The notes: generated from the sequence alone by a model not told the origin. Positions 16,859 through 26,355 are shown, counted from the first letter of the stretch. The stretch is DNA of 64,000 nucleotides from Clostridiales bacterium (GCA_017554745.1 JAFZHS010000021.1:145186-209185); one strand, 5' to 3'. Numbers and translations: made by a program.

Positions 16859-18412
16859 ATGCGTGAGAAATGGTCATCAAGGTCTGCCTTCATAATGGCG
16901 GCAATCGGTTCAGCAGTAGGTTTGGGTAATGCCTGGAGATTCCCGGGACTGGCAGCAAAATACGGCGGCGGCGCCTTTTTGTTCGTCTACCTTATAGCGA
17001 TGCTCGTCATCGGAATCCCGCTCCTTATGATGGAGATATCCATCGCGAGATACACAAGAAAGGGTGCACCGGGATCGATGCGCGCGCTCAACAAGAAGGC
17101 CGAGGGCATCGGCTGGATCGCAGTATCAAACGGTATCGGCATCTCGATCTATTACGCGGCTGTTTTCGCGTGGGTCATCCTGATGTTCGTAATGAGCTAC
17201 AAGTTCGCCGGCATGACAGGTGACACAAAAGCCGCCAGCGGACTCTGGGCAGAGACCATCAAGACCACCGGTACGACCTCCGGATTTACTACGATCTCAA
17301 TGCCCGTTGTAGGCTGTCTCATCGCAGCATGGGTGCTCTGTTACATATGCATCCGCAACGGCACGACATCAGTCGGCAAAGTCGTTAAGTTCACAGTATC
17401 CCTTCCCGTCATCTGCCTCCTCATTATGGCAGTCCGCGGCGTCATGATGCCCGGCGCGATGACAGGTTTTGCAAAGCTCTTTATCCCTGAATGGTCGGCA
17501 TTAGGCGACTCCAATCTCTGGGTCGACGCGATCGGTCAGGTATTCTATTCGCTCTCGACATCAATGGCGATCATGTTCGCGTACGGTTCATTCCTCGACA
17601 AGGAATCCAACATCGTTGTCGACACCATTATCATCGCCTTCTCCGATATGTTCATCAGCATCCTCGCAGGCATCGTTATGTTCACGACAATGGCCGGCGT
17701 AGGAATGCTGGGCGACATGTCCGCTTCAGGCATTGCTACGGCATTCATCATCTATCCGCAGGCAATCGTCAACATCTCCAACAGCGGCATCTTCAACATG
17801 ATCTTCGCCTTTATCTTCTACTTCTGCCTGATCACTCTCGCGATCGACTCGCTGTTCTCTATCATCGAGGGCATCTCGACTGCCATATCGGATAAGTTCC
17901 ATCTCGACAAGAAAAAGACGACTCTGCAGATCTGCATCATTGAGTTCCACTTAAGCCTCATTTTCGTAACCGGCGCAGGCCTCGCAGTCCTCGACATTGC
18001 CGACTACTTCATCAACAGCTACACGCTCATCATCACCGGCATTCTCGAAATGGTCGCAGCAGGCTGGTTCTTCAAGACAACAAAGATCCTCACCGAGCTC
18101 AACCGCAACACCAAAAAATTCAAGATGCCTGCATGGTGGTTCCTGCCGTCGATCAAGGTCATCTCACCTGTCGTTCTTACGGGCCTCTTCGTCTGGAACA
18201 TCTATAACCTCTTTAAGAACGGCGGTGTCTACGGCGCTGCCACTGACGGCTCTTCTGACGGCTACTCGCTCGCATCAAACATCATTTTCGGCTGGTGCCT
18301 CATCGCCCTGATCCTCTGCTCCGGCCTGATCATCAAGATCATCGTCAGGAAAATGTCCGAAAAGGGCTTTAAGGAAGACGACAAGAGCTGGGACGACCTG
18401 GCTGAATCGTGA
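16859..18412 (+). CDS. Sodium-dependent neurotransmitter symporter (NSS) family transporter
   Basis: 517 residues with about 12 membrane spans. The N-terminal signature WSSRSAFIMAAIGSAVGLGNAWRFP is the SNF/NSS TM1 region, where the unwound AVGLGN segment forms the Na+ and amino acid sites. NSS proteins import amino acids with Na+. Start follows GAGGGGG. It is a lone plus-strand gene with its own promoter and terminator, divergent from the lipoprotein operon. Substrate amino acid not predictable. Confidence 0.93.
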   Translation: MREKWSSRSAFIMAAIGSAVGLGNAWRFPGLAAKYGGGAFLFVYLIAMLVIGIPLLMMEISIARYTRKGAPGSMRALNKKAEGIGWIAVSNGIGISIYYAAVFAWVILMFVMSYKFAGMTGDTKAASGLWAETIKTTGTTSGFTTISMPVVGCLIAAWVLCYICIRNGTTSVGKVVKFTVSLPVICLLIMAVRGVMMPGAMTGFAKLFIPEWSALGDSNLWVDAIGQVFYSLSTSMAIMFAYGSFLDKESNIVVDTIIIAFSDMFISILAGIVMFTTMAGVGMLGDMSASGIATAFIIYPQAIVNISNSGIFNMIFAFIFYFCLITLAIDSLFSIIEGISTAISDKFHLDKKKTTLQICIIEFHLSLIFVTGAGLAVLDIADYFINSYTLIITGILEMVAAGWFFKTTKILTELNRNTKKFKMPAWWFLPSIKVISPVVLTGLFVWNIYNLFKNGGVYGAATDGSSDGYSLASNIIFGWCLIALILCSGLIIKIIVRKMSEKGFKEDDKSWDDLAES

Positions 18413-18435
18413 TTTAGTACTGACTTGTTTTGAAG

Positions 18436-18470
18436 GCGCCTTCCCGGACGGGGAGGCGCTTTTAGTTTTT
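18436..18470 (+). terminator. Terminator of the NSS transporter
   Basis: Stem GCGCCTTCCC / GGGGAGGCGC followed by TTTTAGTTTTT, 25 nt past the stop. Confidence 0.88.
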
Positions 18471-18551
18471 GTATGGGTGACTGTTTTTGTACGAGGTAAC
18501 TCTGACAATGCCTTCCCCCGCCCCAAAAACTTTGATTTTCAAAATTTGTTG

Positions 18552-18557
18552 TATAAT
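18552..18557 (+). promoter_or_regulatory. -10 box of the glycosyltransferase operon
   Basis: TATAAT about 50 nt before the chosen start at 18607; -35 candidate ACTTTG at 17 nt is weak. Confidence 0.45.
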
Positions 18558-18606
18558 AGAGCCGTTGGGTACAAATAATAGGATGTCTGCAAAGGGTGAG
18601 TGCAAG

Positions 18607-19770
18607 ATGAACATAACTATCATTTGCGATGTGCTCGGCGAGGCGAATAACGGCACGAGCGTCGCGGCGTACAACCTGATCAATCACTTAAAATCACAGG
18701 GCCACAACGTCACTGTCGTTTGCTGTGATGCCGATAAAAAGGGCGTCAGCGGCTTCAGGATCGTGCCGACGATGAACCTCGGCCCCATCATCAACGCGGC
18801 TCTGGCGCGCAATGAGGTCGTGCCCGCGAAGGCTGATCCCAAGATACTTGAAGAAGCGATCAAAGGCGCGGATGTCGTGCATCTTCTGATGCCGTTCCCG
18901 CTGGCCTGGAAGGCTATCCCGATCTGCGAGAAATACGGCATTCCGATGACGTCAAGCTTCCATGTGCAGGCCGAGAATTTTACTTGCCACATCGGCATGA
19001 TGAAGTCCTCTCTCGCAACCAAGGAAGTCTACAGATATTTCTACAAAAAGGTCTACCGCCACTGCGCGATGACGCACTATCCGACCGAGTTTATAAAGAA
19101 CGATTTCGAGAGCAACGTCAAAAAGAGCGTTCCTTCGATGGTCATATCCAACGGCGTCTCGGAGTCATTTTTCGAGCCCGCGCCCGAAGAAGCGGTGAGC
19201 AGGCAGAAGGCCCGGAATCACGATAAATTCACGATCGTCGTTGTCGGAAGGTATTCCTCCGAGAAGGCGCAGCAGGTGCTTATCAAGGCGATCGCGAAAT
19301 CAAAATACAAGGACAAGATCAAGCTCATCATGGCGGGCGAAGGCCCCAAGGGCAGGCGTTACAGGCGCTTGGTCAAGCGCAAGGGCGTCGACTGCGAGAT
19401 GCGTTTTATACCGCACGACGAGCTCAAGGAAGTGCTCAACGCGGCTGACCTTTACGTGCATACCGCATACGTCGAGCTCGAGTCTATCGCGTGCCTCGAG
19501 GCAATAGTCACGGGCCTCGTGCCGATCATATGCAACTCTAAAAGAAGCGCGGCGAGATATTTCGCGCAGGACGACAGATGCCTTTACAAAAAGTGGAATT
19601 CCACAGATCTTAAGGACAAGATCGAATACTTCATGGACAATCCCGACGAGCTCGTCGCGTGCAAGGAAAAGTACAGGACGCAGGCGAATGTCTCAAGGCT
19701 CGGCGAGTGCATGAATAAGATGGAAGAAATGCTTCAGGAAGCTGCAGGTACCAGGCAGAAAGAGGCTTAA
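18607..19770 (+). CDS. GT4-family glycosyltransferase (lipid-linked sugar type)
   Basis: 387 residues with two Rossmann halves. The N-terminus reads ITIICDVLGEANNGTSVAAYNLINHL, the donor half has VVVGRYSSEKAQQVLIKAIAK and the C-terminal E-x7-E-type motif is ELESIACLEAIVTGLVPI. It resembles diacylglycerol or phosphatidyl-myo-inositol glucosyl/mannosyltransferases. Start at 18607 follows AAAGGGTG and matches the family N-terminus; an in-frame ATG at 18487 lies before the -10 box. The gene is 3 nt from an acyltransferase-like gene, so a membrane glycolipid role is likely. Acceptor unknown. Confidence 0.85.
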   Translation: MNITIICDVLGEANNGTSVAAYNLINHLKSQGHNVTVVCCDADKKGVSGFRIVPTMNLGPIINAALARNEVVPAKADPKILEEAIKGADVVHLLMPFPLAWKAIPICEKYGIPMTSSFHVQAENFTCHIGMMKSSLATKEVYRYFYKKVYRHCAMTHYPTEFIKNDFESNVKKSVPSMVISNGVSESFFEPAPEEAVSRQKARNHDKFTIVVVGRYSSEKAQQVLIKAIAKSKYKDKIKLIMAGEGPKGRRYRRLVKRKGVDCEMRFIPHDELKEVLNAADLYVHTAYVELESIACLEAIVTGLVPIICNSKRSAARYFAQDDRCLYKKWNSTDLKDKIEYFMDNPDELVACKEKYRTQANVSRLGECMNKMEEMLQEAAGTRQKEA

Positions 19771-19773
19771 GTC

Positions 19774-20577
19774 ATGAAAGAGCGCACGGTCTATTATTCC
19801 GATCTTTTGAATGACGATTTTGCCGGCAATAATATCAACACGGTCGAGCTTCCCGCTGACTACAGATATTTCCCTAAAACAGCGATAAGACGCGGCTTTG
19901 CGGGCGGACTGAACTTTGCGGTGTCACCGCTTATTCTGCTTCTCCAGCAGACTGTTTACGGCGAGAAGATCGTCGGCAGAAAGAAGCTTAAAGGCTACCG
20001 CAAGGACGGCTTTTTCCTCTACGGCAATCACACGAGATCGATGGGCGACGCGTACTGCCCGAACCTCCTGGCTTTCCCCAAGAAGGCTTATATCGTCGCG
20101 AGCGCGGACTGCTTCTCGATCAAGGGCATCAGGCGCGTCGTAGAAGACTTAGGCGGCATAGCGCTCCCCAATAATCCCAAGGGCTTTAAGAATTATTCGC
20201 AGGCCATGAAGACGCACGCCGAGAAGGGCCACATCGTAGCTCTCTATCCCGAAGCGCACATCTGGCCGCAGTACACGGGCATCCGCCCTTTTAAGCCCGC
20301 GACTCTTCACTATCCGGCCGAGTCCGGCAAGCCCGTCTTCACGTTCACGACCACATGGCAGAAGCGTAAGATCCTGCCCGGCGCGCGCACCGTAGTCTAT
20401 GTTGACGGACCTTTCCTGCCAGACATGGACCTGCCGATGGACAAGCGCAAGGAAGCGCTGCGCAACGCGGCGTACGAGGCCATGACCGAGCGCGCGAAAA
20501 ACTCCAATTACGAGAAGATCCACTACGTTTACAAGCCGGAAAGCGGCACGCAGGATCACGATAAAAAGTCTGAATAA
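19774..20577 (+). CDS. Acyltransferase-like protein (PlsC/AGPAT family) with altered HX4D motif
   Basis: 267 residues. The block YGNHTRSMGDAY sits where the catalytic NHxSxxD motif of glycerophospholipid acyltransferases lies, but His to Asp has five intervening residues instead of four. A second motif, PEAHIWP...RPFKPATLHYP...GKPVFTFT, matches the EGTR-type substrate-binding block and the following PV strand. Probable lysophospholipid or glycolipid acyl transfer at the membrane; activity with HX5D spacing is uncertain. Second gene of the glycosyltransferase operon. Confidence 0.75.
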   Translation: MKERTVYYSDLLNDDFAGNNINTVELPADYRYFPKTAIRRGFAGGLNFAVSPLILLLQQTVYGEKIVGRKKLKGYRKDGFFLYGNHTRSMGDAYCPNLLAFPKKAYIVASADCFSIKGIRRVVEDLGGIALPNNPKGFKNYSQAMKTHAEKGHIVALYPEAHIWPQYTGIRPFKPATLHYPAESGKPVFTFTTTWQKRKILPGARTVVYVDGPFLPDMDLPMDKRKEALRNAAYEAMTERAKNSNYEKIHYVYKPESGTQDHDKKSE

Positions 20578-20588
20578 GGAGCACGATC

Positions 20589-21113
20589 TTGAGCAAGCCG
20601 TCCGCCAAAAAACTCATCCCGTTACTGATGTTCGTCTTCACCGTCGCAGGCGTTGTAGGCTTCATCTACGAGGAGATCTGCGGCTTCATCAATGAAGGCG
20701 AATTCTTCAAGCGCGGCACGACATACGGCCCGTGGATCCCGATCTACGGAGTGGGCGCGATGCTGATATTTTTCGCGTGCATCAAGGTGCGCAAAAAGCC
20801 GTGGCTCGTCTTTCTGATCAGCTGCCTTCTTTGCGGCACATTGGAGCTGGTCTGCGGCTACGTCTTCGACAAATTTTTCCACATGCGCCTCTGGGACTAC
20901 TCCGAGGTCATCCTCAACTGGGGTCATGTCAACGGCTACATCTGCGTGAGATCCGTCATCACCTGGGGCCTGTTCGGCATGCTCCTGATGTACGGCGTCC
21001 TGCCGCTGCTCGAGAAGTTCCAGGCCAAGCGTCCGCGGGCATTTACTGTGACGGCAATCGTGCTTTTCGTGCTTTTCGCGACCGACATAGTGCTGAGCCA
21101 GACGCTCAAGTAA
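20589..21113 (+). CDS. CmpB-like (PF06541) membrane protein
   Basis: 174 residues with about five spans. The blocks VVGFIYEEICGFI, GPWIPIYGVGA, CGTLELVCGYVFDKFF, LWDYSEVILNWGHVNGYICVRS match the putative ABC-transporter type IV (CmpB) family, known mostly by sequence. Starts with TTG after TAAGGAGCACGATC, which overlaps the end of the upstream gene by operon spacing of 11 nt. Third gene of the glycosyltransferase/acyltransferase operon. Confidence 0.8.
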   Translation: MSKPSAKKLIPLLMFVFTVAGVVGFIYEEICGFINEGEFFKRGTTYGPWIPIYGVGAMLIFFACIKVRKKPWLVFLISCLLCGTLELVCGYVFDKFFHMRLWDYSEVILNWGHVNGYICVRSVITWGLFGMLLMYGVLPLLEKFQAKRPRAFTVTAIVLFVLFATDIVLSQTLK

Positions 21114-21237
21114 CCAACCAGGACCTCCCTTTCCTTTCAAAGTATTTATAGACTTTGTCAATTCAATTTGCTACTATTCAAATAACTTTTATGTTTTAGG
21201 CAGAGCAGGCAGAGTTTACGCGTAAGGAGTGTCCGTC

Positions 21238-23373
21238 ATGGTCTCTCGCAAAAAGGTAAATCACAAAAATGTAAATAACGACCTTAAGGCCTTACTGCTC
21301 ATTTTTGTCTGCCTCGTTATCAATCTGCTTTTCTCCAAGATCGCCGGCTGGACCGGCATTCCCTTCTACTTTGACTGTATCGGAACGATCCTGGCCGCCA
21401 TGATCGGCGGATTCCTGCCTGCGGTCGTCGTCGGATTTTTTACGAACATCATAAGCTCGATCGGCGCGGGCAATGAGAGCAATATCTATTACGGCGTAGT
21501 CAGCGTTCTCATCGCGCTCTGTGCGGCGGCTTTCGCGCAAAAGGGCACGCTCAGGAAGCTCACGCCGGGCTTCATTATCCCGGTGCTGTATTTCATGGTC
21601 ATCGGCGGCGGACTGGGCTCCATAATCACCTGGGGACTTTACGGCAACACGATGGGCGAAGAGCTTGCAAGCTCACTCGCGGGCCGAATCTATGAGAACA
21701 TCGGCGACGCGTTTTTGGCGCAGCTCTTTGCGGGCCTGATCGTCGATCTGCCGGATAAGCTGATCAGCACCGTCGCGGCATTCCTGATCTACAAGGGTTA
21801 TCCGAACGAATGGAGGCCCAGAAGAAACGAAGTCGACGTCGCCACTCTCAAGAGAAAAAGGCGTCGCAGCCGTCATAAAAAGCTTGTCATGTCTTTGAGC
21901 AGCAAGATCTCCGCATCGGTAACGGTCATCTTTGTGGTCGCTGCGGCAGTCGTTGCGCTCGTAAGCTTCGATCAGTTCCGCGACACCATGATAGAGCAGG
22001 AGAAGCGTTACGCCAAGGACGTTGCGACTTATGCCGCCTCAACGATCGACGGCGACAGGATCAACGATTACCTGAATTACCAGGGCTACGCAAAGGGTTA
22101 CCACACCACCACCAAGACACTGGATATGATCTGGCACAGCTCAGAAAAGATCAAGTATCTCTATGTTTACCAGATTCAGCCCGACGGCTGCCACGTTGTT
22201 TTCGACGTGGACACGCCTGAAGTGGAAGGCTCGGAGACAGGCGAGGTATTGCCGTTCGACGAGGGCTTTGAGGAATATCTGCCGGCACTTTTCGCAGGCG
22301 AAGAGGTCGAACCCATTATCACCAACGACACTTACGGGTGGCTCCTCACGGCTTATGTCCCGGTCAAGGACAGCGAAGGCGTGACGCAGGCTTATGTCGG
22401 TCTCGACGTCTCGATGCCTAATATCGCGCAGGTCGAGCGCGAGTTCACGTTCAAGATCTCCACGCTCCTTCTGAGCTTCTTCCTCACGGTGCTCACGATC
22501 AGCGTTTACATGGCGAAGCGCTACATCGTTAACCCCGTCAATAAGCTCGCCAAGATCACCTACGACTTCGCGTACACCAACGACGACGCCCGCGAAGAAA
22601 CGCTTGCGAGCATCCGCCAGCTCGAGATCAAGACGGGCGACGAGATCGAGCATCTTTATAAGGCCCTCGCGAAAACGACCCGCGACACGGTCAACTACAT
22701 CAGCGAATCACAGCGCAAGAATGAGGCCATCGCCACCTTCCAGAGCGGCATGATCAACGTCATGGCAGACCTCGTAGAGAGCCGTGACAAGTCGACAGGC
22801 ACGCACATCAAGAACACCGCGGCCTATGTCGAGATAATCTGCGACCAGCTCATCAAGGACGGTCTGTATCCTGACACCGTCAACGAAGACTTCAAGAACA
22901 ACGTCGTCGCTTCCGCGCCTATGCACGACATCGGCAAGATAAAGATCTCCGACACGATCCTCAACAAGCCCGGGCGCTTTACTGATGAGGAATACGAGAT
23001 CATGAAGACCCACGCCGAAGAGGGCGCCGTCATCATCCGCTCCGTCAAGAAGAGCGTCGAGAGCAAGGCCCTCAAGGAGGATTACCTTGGCGAAGCCGAG
23101 AACATGGCTCACTACCACCACGAGAAATGGAACGGCACGGGCTATCCGTGCGGCCTTAAGGGCGAGGAGATCCCGCTGTCCGCGAGGATCATGGCCGTGG
23201 CGGATGTTTTCGACGCGCTGGTATCAAAGCGTGTCTACAAGCCCGGCATGCCTTTCGAAGAGGCTATCGAACGCGTGAAGAAAGACGCCGGCGTGCATTT
23301 CGATCCCGTCGTCGTGGAAGCGTTCCTGCATGCCGAAGAAAAGGTCAAGGCAGTCACGGAAGAGATCCACTGA
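21238..23373 (+). CDS. Membrane HD-GYP cyclic-di-GMP phosphodiesterase with transporter-like N-terminus
   Basis: 711 residues: five to six spans (about 15-185) that resemble substrate-binding S components of ECF transporters, a basic linker, a span near 225, an external Cache-like domain (about 245-400), a span near 410, a HAMP-like linker and an HD-GYP domain (about 510-700). Catalytic blocks are HDIGK near residue 563, HHEKWNGTGYP near 627-636 and ARIMAVADVFDAL. HD-GYP proteins hydrolyse cyclic-di-GMP. ATG at 21238 chosen because AAGGAG lies 8 nt before it; the in-frame GTG at 21229 overlaps that site. Confidence 0.88.
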   Translation: MVSRKKVNHKNVNNDLKALLLIFVCLVINLLFSKIAGWTGIPFYFDCIGTILAAMIGGFLPAVVVGFFTNIISSIGAGNESNIYYGVVSVLIALCAAAFAQKGTLRKLTPGFIIPVLYFMVIGGGLGSIITWGLYGNTMGEELASSLAGRIYENIGDAFLAQLFAGLIVDLPDKLISTVAAFLIYKGYPNEWRPRRNEVDVATLKRKRRRSRHKKLVMSLSSKISASVTVIFVVAAAVVALVSFDQFRDTMIEQEKRYAKDVATYAASTIDGDRINDYLNYQGYAKGYHTTTKTLDMIWHSSEKIKYLYVYQIQPDGCHVVFDVDTPEVEGSETGEVLPFDEGFEEYLPALFAGEEVEPIITNDTYGWLLTAYVPVKDSEGVTQAYVGLDVSMPNIAQVEREFTFKISTLLLSFFLTVLTISVYMAKRYIVNPVNKLAKITYDFAYTNDDAREETLASIRQLEIKTGDEIEHLYKALAKTTRDTVNYISESQRKNEAIATFQSGMINVMADLVESRDKSTGTHIKNTAAYVEIICDQLIKDGLYPDTVNEDFKNNVVASAPMHDIGKIKISDTILNKPGRFTDEEYEIMKTHAEEGAVIIRSVKKSVESKALKEDYLGEAENMAHYHHEKWNGTGYPCGLKGEEIPLSARIMAVADVFDALVSKRVYKPGMPFEEAIERVKKDAGVHFDPVVVEAFLHAEEKVKAVTEEIH

Positions 23374-23379
23374 TTTGAT

Positions 23380-23400
23380 GGGGTCTGACCCCCTTGTTTT
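23380..23400 (+). terminator. Probable weak terminator after the HD-GYP gene
   Basis: GGGGTC / GACCCC-type stem followed by CTTGTTTT, 7 nt past the stop; short stem. Confidence 0.5.
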
Positions 23401-23402
23401 GG

Positions 23403-23411
23403 TGCTATAAT
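23403..23411 (+). promoter_or_regulatory. Extended -10 promoter of the esterase gene
   Basis: TGCTATAAT about 38 nt before the start codon at 23449. Confidence 0.6.
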
Positions 23412-23448
23412 TGGCATCAGTACCATTCATGGCGAAAAGGGGAACTAT

Positions 23449-24417
23449 ATGGAAAAGATCACTCTCTGGAACGAAGGCGAATACACTTACCCGCTGGCAT
23501 TCGGGTTCGAGCCCAACATGAGGCCTTACCTTTTGGATGACGGCGAGGTCCATCCCTGCATGATCGTGCTTCCCGGCGGCGGTTATGCGGTCGTCGTGCC
23601 GCCCGAAGGCGAGATCGTCGCCAAGCGTTTCAACGAGCTCGGCTACAACTGCTTCGTCATGACTTACACGACCAACCAGCTGATGAAAGAGCCCGTCATG
23701 GAGCAGGCGATGAATGACCTCGCGAGAGCGATCCGCCTCGTCCGCCGCGACGCAGACAAATACCGCATCGATCCCGACAAGCTCTATATCTGCGGGTTCT
23801 CCGCGGCAGGCCACGTCTGCGCTTCCGTCTGCGATTACTGGGACGAGATCGAAGACGGCGACCCCATTCTCAACGATTATTCCTGCCGCCCCGATGCAGC
23901 GATACTCTCCTACCCCGTTATCACTTCAGGCGAATATGCCCACAAGGATTCATTCCGCTTCCTCCTGGGCGCCGACATATATGACAGAACAGACGATGAA
24001 GCAAAGACTTTGTTAGACCGCTATTCTCTCGAGAAGAACGTCAAAGAGACCAATCCTCCCTGCTTTATCTGGCAGACTGAGACGGACGACCTCGTGCCCG
24101 TAGAAAACAGCTATCTTTACGCAGAAGCCCTGAAGGAAAAAGGCGTGCCTTACGAGCACATAACATTCCCCGAAGGCCCCCACGGCCTGTCGATCCCTAA
24201 CGAAGACTGGGCAGGCGGCAAATTCGGCGAGCCTTATACATTGGAGCAGACCTTCGCTCTCGCAGGCGCGATCAAGGCGGGCAAGCTCGAAGTCCCCAAG
24301 GAAGTCGCTGACAGCCTGGTGTTCAGCAACGATAACCCGGACGCGCCCAAGCTCGAAGCAAGACCTGAGGTCTGCGTGTGGCCCGAACTGGCAGATAAGT
24401 TCATAAAGAGCCTGTAA
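23449..24417 (+). CDS. Alpha/beta-hydrolase, acetyl-esterase type
   Basis: 322 residues. The oxyanion block LPGGGYAVV (near 44), nucleophile GFSAAGH (Ser about 117), acid in ETDDLVP (near 210) and His in GPHGLSI (near 246) fit the BD-FAE/Aes family of carbohydrate acetyl esterases. No signal peptide, so it is cytoplasmic and would deacetylate imported sugars. Preceded by GGGGAAC and its own extended -10 promoter. Substrate is inference from family. Confidence 0.85.
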   Translation: MEKITLWNEGEYTYPLAFGFEPNMRPYLLDDGEVHPCMIVLPGGGYAVVVPPEGEIVAKRFNELGYNCFVMTYTTNQLMKEPVMEQAMNDLARAIRLVRRDADKYRIDPDKLYICGFSAAGHVCASVCDYWDEIEDGDPILNDYSCRPDAAILSYPVITSGEYAHKDSFRFLLGADIYDRTDDEAKTLLDRYSLEKNVKETNPPCFIWQTETDDLVPVENSYLYAEALKEKGVPYEHITFPEGPHGLSIPNEDWAGGKFGEPYTLEQTFALAGAIKAGKLEVPKEVADSLVFSNDNPDAPKLEARPEVCVWPELADKFIKSL

Positions 24418-24493
24418 AAAGCTTTCCGGGACCGCTGAAGCAAATCCCCCGCGGTTGAGAGACTGTAACACTGTTAATCAAGGAGTTTTCGAC

Positions 24494-25000
24494 ATGATCG
24501 AATATAAAATAACCACACCTGAAGATATTGACCTCCTCATGGCAAGCCGCCTCGTGATGCTTCGCGAGGTAAACCACCTGGCAGCCGAATATGAGTATTC
24601 CGAGGAGCTGAAAAACTGCAGCAGGGAGTATTTCCTGAACGGCGACCAGACGACAGTCCTCGCGCTCGACGAAGGCAAAGTCGCGGGCTGCGCTTCGATC
24701 AGCTACATCACGATAATGCCTACATTCTCGCACGCTACGGGCAAGCGCTCACACCTCATGAACGTCTATACTGACCCCGCCTACAGAGGTCAGGGCATCG
24801 CGCGCAAGATGGTGGAAATGCTCATCGAAGACGCCTGGAACAAAGGCGCCACGGAGATAAGCCTCGATGCGACCACGATGGGACGCCCGCTTTACGAGAA
24901 GCTCGGATTTAAGGCTTCTACGGAGGCCATGGTGCTTTGCAAAGACGGCAGCACGTCATGCTGCGCCTGCTCATGCACCTGCTCGAAAAAGGAGAACTAA
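24494..25000 (+). CDS. GNAT acetyltransferase with Cys-rich tail
   Basis: 168 residues. Acetyl-CoA motif A is VYTDPAYRGQGIARKMVEML (about 93-112) and motif B LYEKLGFK lies near 138. The last 20 residues carry a run of cysteines (SCCACSCTC), not part of the GNAT fold; it might bind metal. Start at 24494 follows CAAGGAG. Its stop codon directly abuts the ATG of the next GNAT gene. Acceptor substrate unknown. Confidence 0.82.
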   Translation: MIEYKITTPEDIDLLMASRLVMLREVNHLAAEYEYSEELKNCSREYFLNGDQTTVLALDEGKVAGCASISYITIMPTFSHATGKRSHLMNVYTDPAYRGQGIARKMVEMLIEDAWNKGATEISLDATTMGRPLYEKLGFKASTEAMVLCKDGSTSCCACSCTCSKKEN

Positions 25001-25504
25001 ATGATCTTACGCGCATATAAAAGAGAAGATTCACCGGTCATAGCCGGCTGGGTAAGGACTGAAGAAGAGCTCTACAGATGGTCTGCCGACAGGTTCGGCT
25101 TATTCCCGCTGCTTCCCTACAGCATCGACGACAACTACGTCCCCCAGTTAAGGACAGGCCGCTTTATCCCGTTGACAGGCACAGACGAAGACGGCAACCC
25201 TGTGGGCCACCTCATCATCAGATATCCCAACGAAAACGACGATTCCTCAGTAAGATTCGGCTTCGTAATCGTCGATCCTGATATCCGCGGCAAAGGCTAT
25301 GGCAGAGAACTTTTAAATCTGGCCATTGATTACGTCAGGAATAACCTGACGGCCACGAGGATAGACCTCGGAGTCTTCGATAACAATCCTAAGGCCAGAA
25401 AGTGCTATGAAGCTGTCGGATTTAAAGAATTCGCAAGCGACGGTCATGTCTGCGACACTCCTTTCGGCCCCTGGCACTGCACGGAGTTAGAGCTCTATAT
25501 CTGA
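25001..25504 (+). CDS. GNAT acetyltransferase
   Basis: 167 residues. Motif A FVIVDPDIRGKGYGRELLNLAI (about 86-107) and C-terminal KCYEAVGFKEF fit the RimI/RimL-like GNAT fold. AAGGAG in the end of the preceding gene serves its start, so the two GNAT genes are coupled. Its 3' end is 14 nt from the convergent AraC gene. Confidence 0.85.
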   Translation: MILRAYKREDSPVIAGWVRTEEELYRWSADRFGLFPLLPYSIDDNYVPQLRTGRFIPLTGTDEDGNPVGHLIIRYPNENDDSSVRFGFVIVDPDIRGKGYGRELLNLAIDYVRNNLTATRIDLGVFDNNPKARKCYEAVGFKEFASDGHVCDTPFGPWHCTELELYI

Positions 25505-25518
25505 TCTCCGGATCTTAT

Positions 25519-26265
25519 TTAAGCCTTTATTATCGACCTTGAATTGCGGCTCCTGAACTGCTTCGGTGTCATGCCGCAGTCCTTCTTGAGCACGTTCGTA
25601 AAATAGCTCTGGCTCGGGAAAGCCAGTGACGCTGAGATCTCCGCGATCGAATAGTCAGACGATGTGAGCATCGACTTGGCGGTCTCAAGCTTTTTATTGA
25701 GAATGTATTCGCTGACAGAATAGCCCGTCTCTTTCTTGAACAGCCGCGACAGATAAGGCGCTGACAGATTCGTGACCGAGGCCAAGGTCGCCAGTGTGAT
25801 GCGCGTGTGCAGGTGCTCATAGATGTAATCGATACAGGTGCTTACGGCCTTTGACGTGATCGTGCTGCGCTGCAGGGCGAGCATCTGCTTGGTGTAGTGA
25901 AGGCACATCTCCTTGTGGATATCGGATATCTCCTCCGGCGTCTGCGCCTCGTCCGCCATGCGGATATAGTAGTCACTTAAGTTATAAGATTCAGATGTCG
26001 ACAGGCCGCCCGAGATGCAAAAGCGCGCGACCAGCGCGATCGTGATCGTCAGGTGGTATTTAAGGTTAAGGAGCGGGTCTTTGGAGAGGACACCGAGGCC
26101 CTTTTTCTCGTGAAAAGGCTCGTTTAAAAGGGCTCTGACCTTGCGAAGATTGCCTGAGCGGATCGTCTCGTAGAAGTCCATCTCGGGCGCTAACGGCGCT
26201 CTGAAGAACTCATATTCCCTGTGAAGGAACTCCTGGTAGGATATCTTTTTGCGCGTTGCCGGCAT
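25519..26265 (-). CDS. AraC-family transcriptional regulator
   Basis: 248 residues. Two helix-turn-helix motifs in the last 100 residues (TLASVTNLSAPYLSRLFKKETG and IAEISASLAFPSQSYFTNVLKKDCGMTPKQFR) are typical AraC/XylS. The N-terminal ~140 residues are helical, not a cupin. ATG at 26265 follows GGAGG by 5 nt; the longer frame upstream crosses a TATAAT promoter and is rejected. It is divergent from the GH16 beta-glucanase, which it may control. Confidence 0.88.
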   Translation of the reverse strand: MPATRKKISYQEFLHREYEFFRAPLAPEMDFYETIRSGNLRKVRALLNEPFHEKKGLGVLSKDPLLNLKYHLTITIALVARFCISGGLSTSESYNLSDYYIRMADEAQTPEEISDIHKEMCLHYTKQMLALQRSTITSKAVSTCIDYIYEHLHTRITLATLASVTNLSAPYLSRLFKKETGYSVSEYILNKKLETAKSMLTSSDYSIAEISASLAFPSQSYFTNVLKKDCGMTPKQFRSRNSRSIIKA

Positions 26266-26355
26266 GGGTGCCTCCGAAATAAATGTCGCGGGTATGGTTT
26301 TCGCCCTCTTGGGAAGAAAATCAAAAATCCGTGAGTTACGGGCATTTCGAGCATT

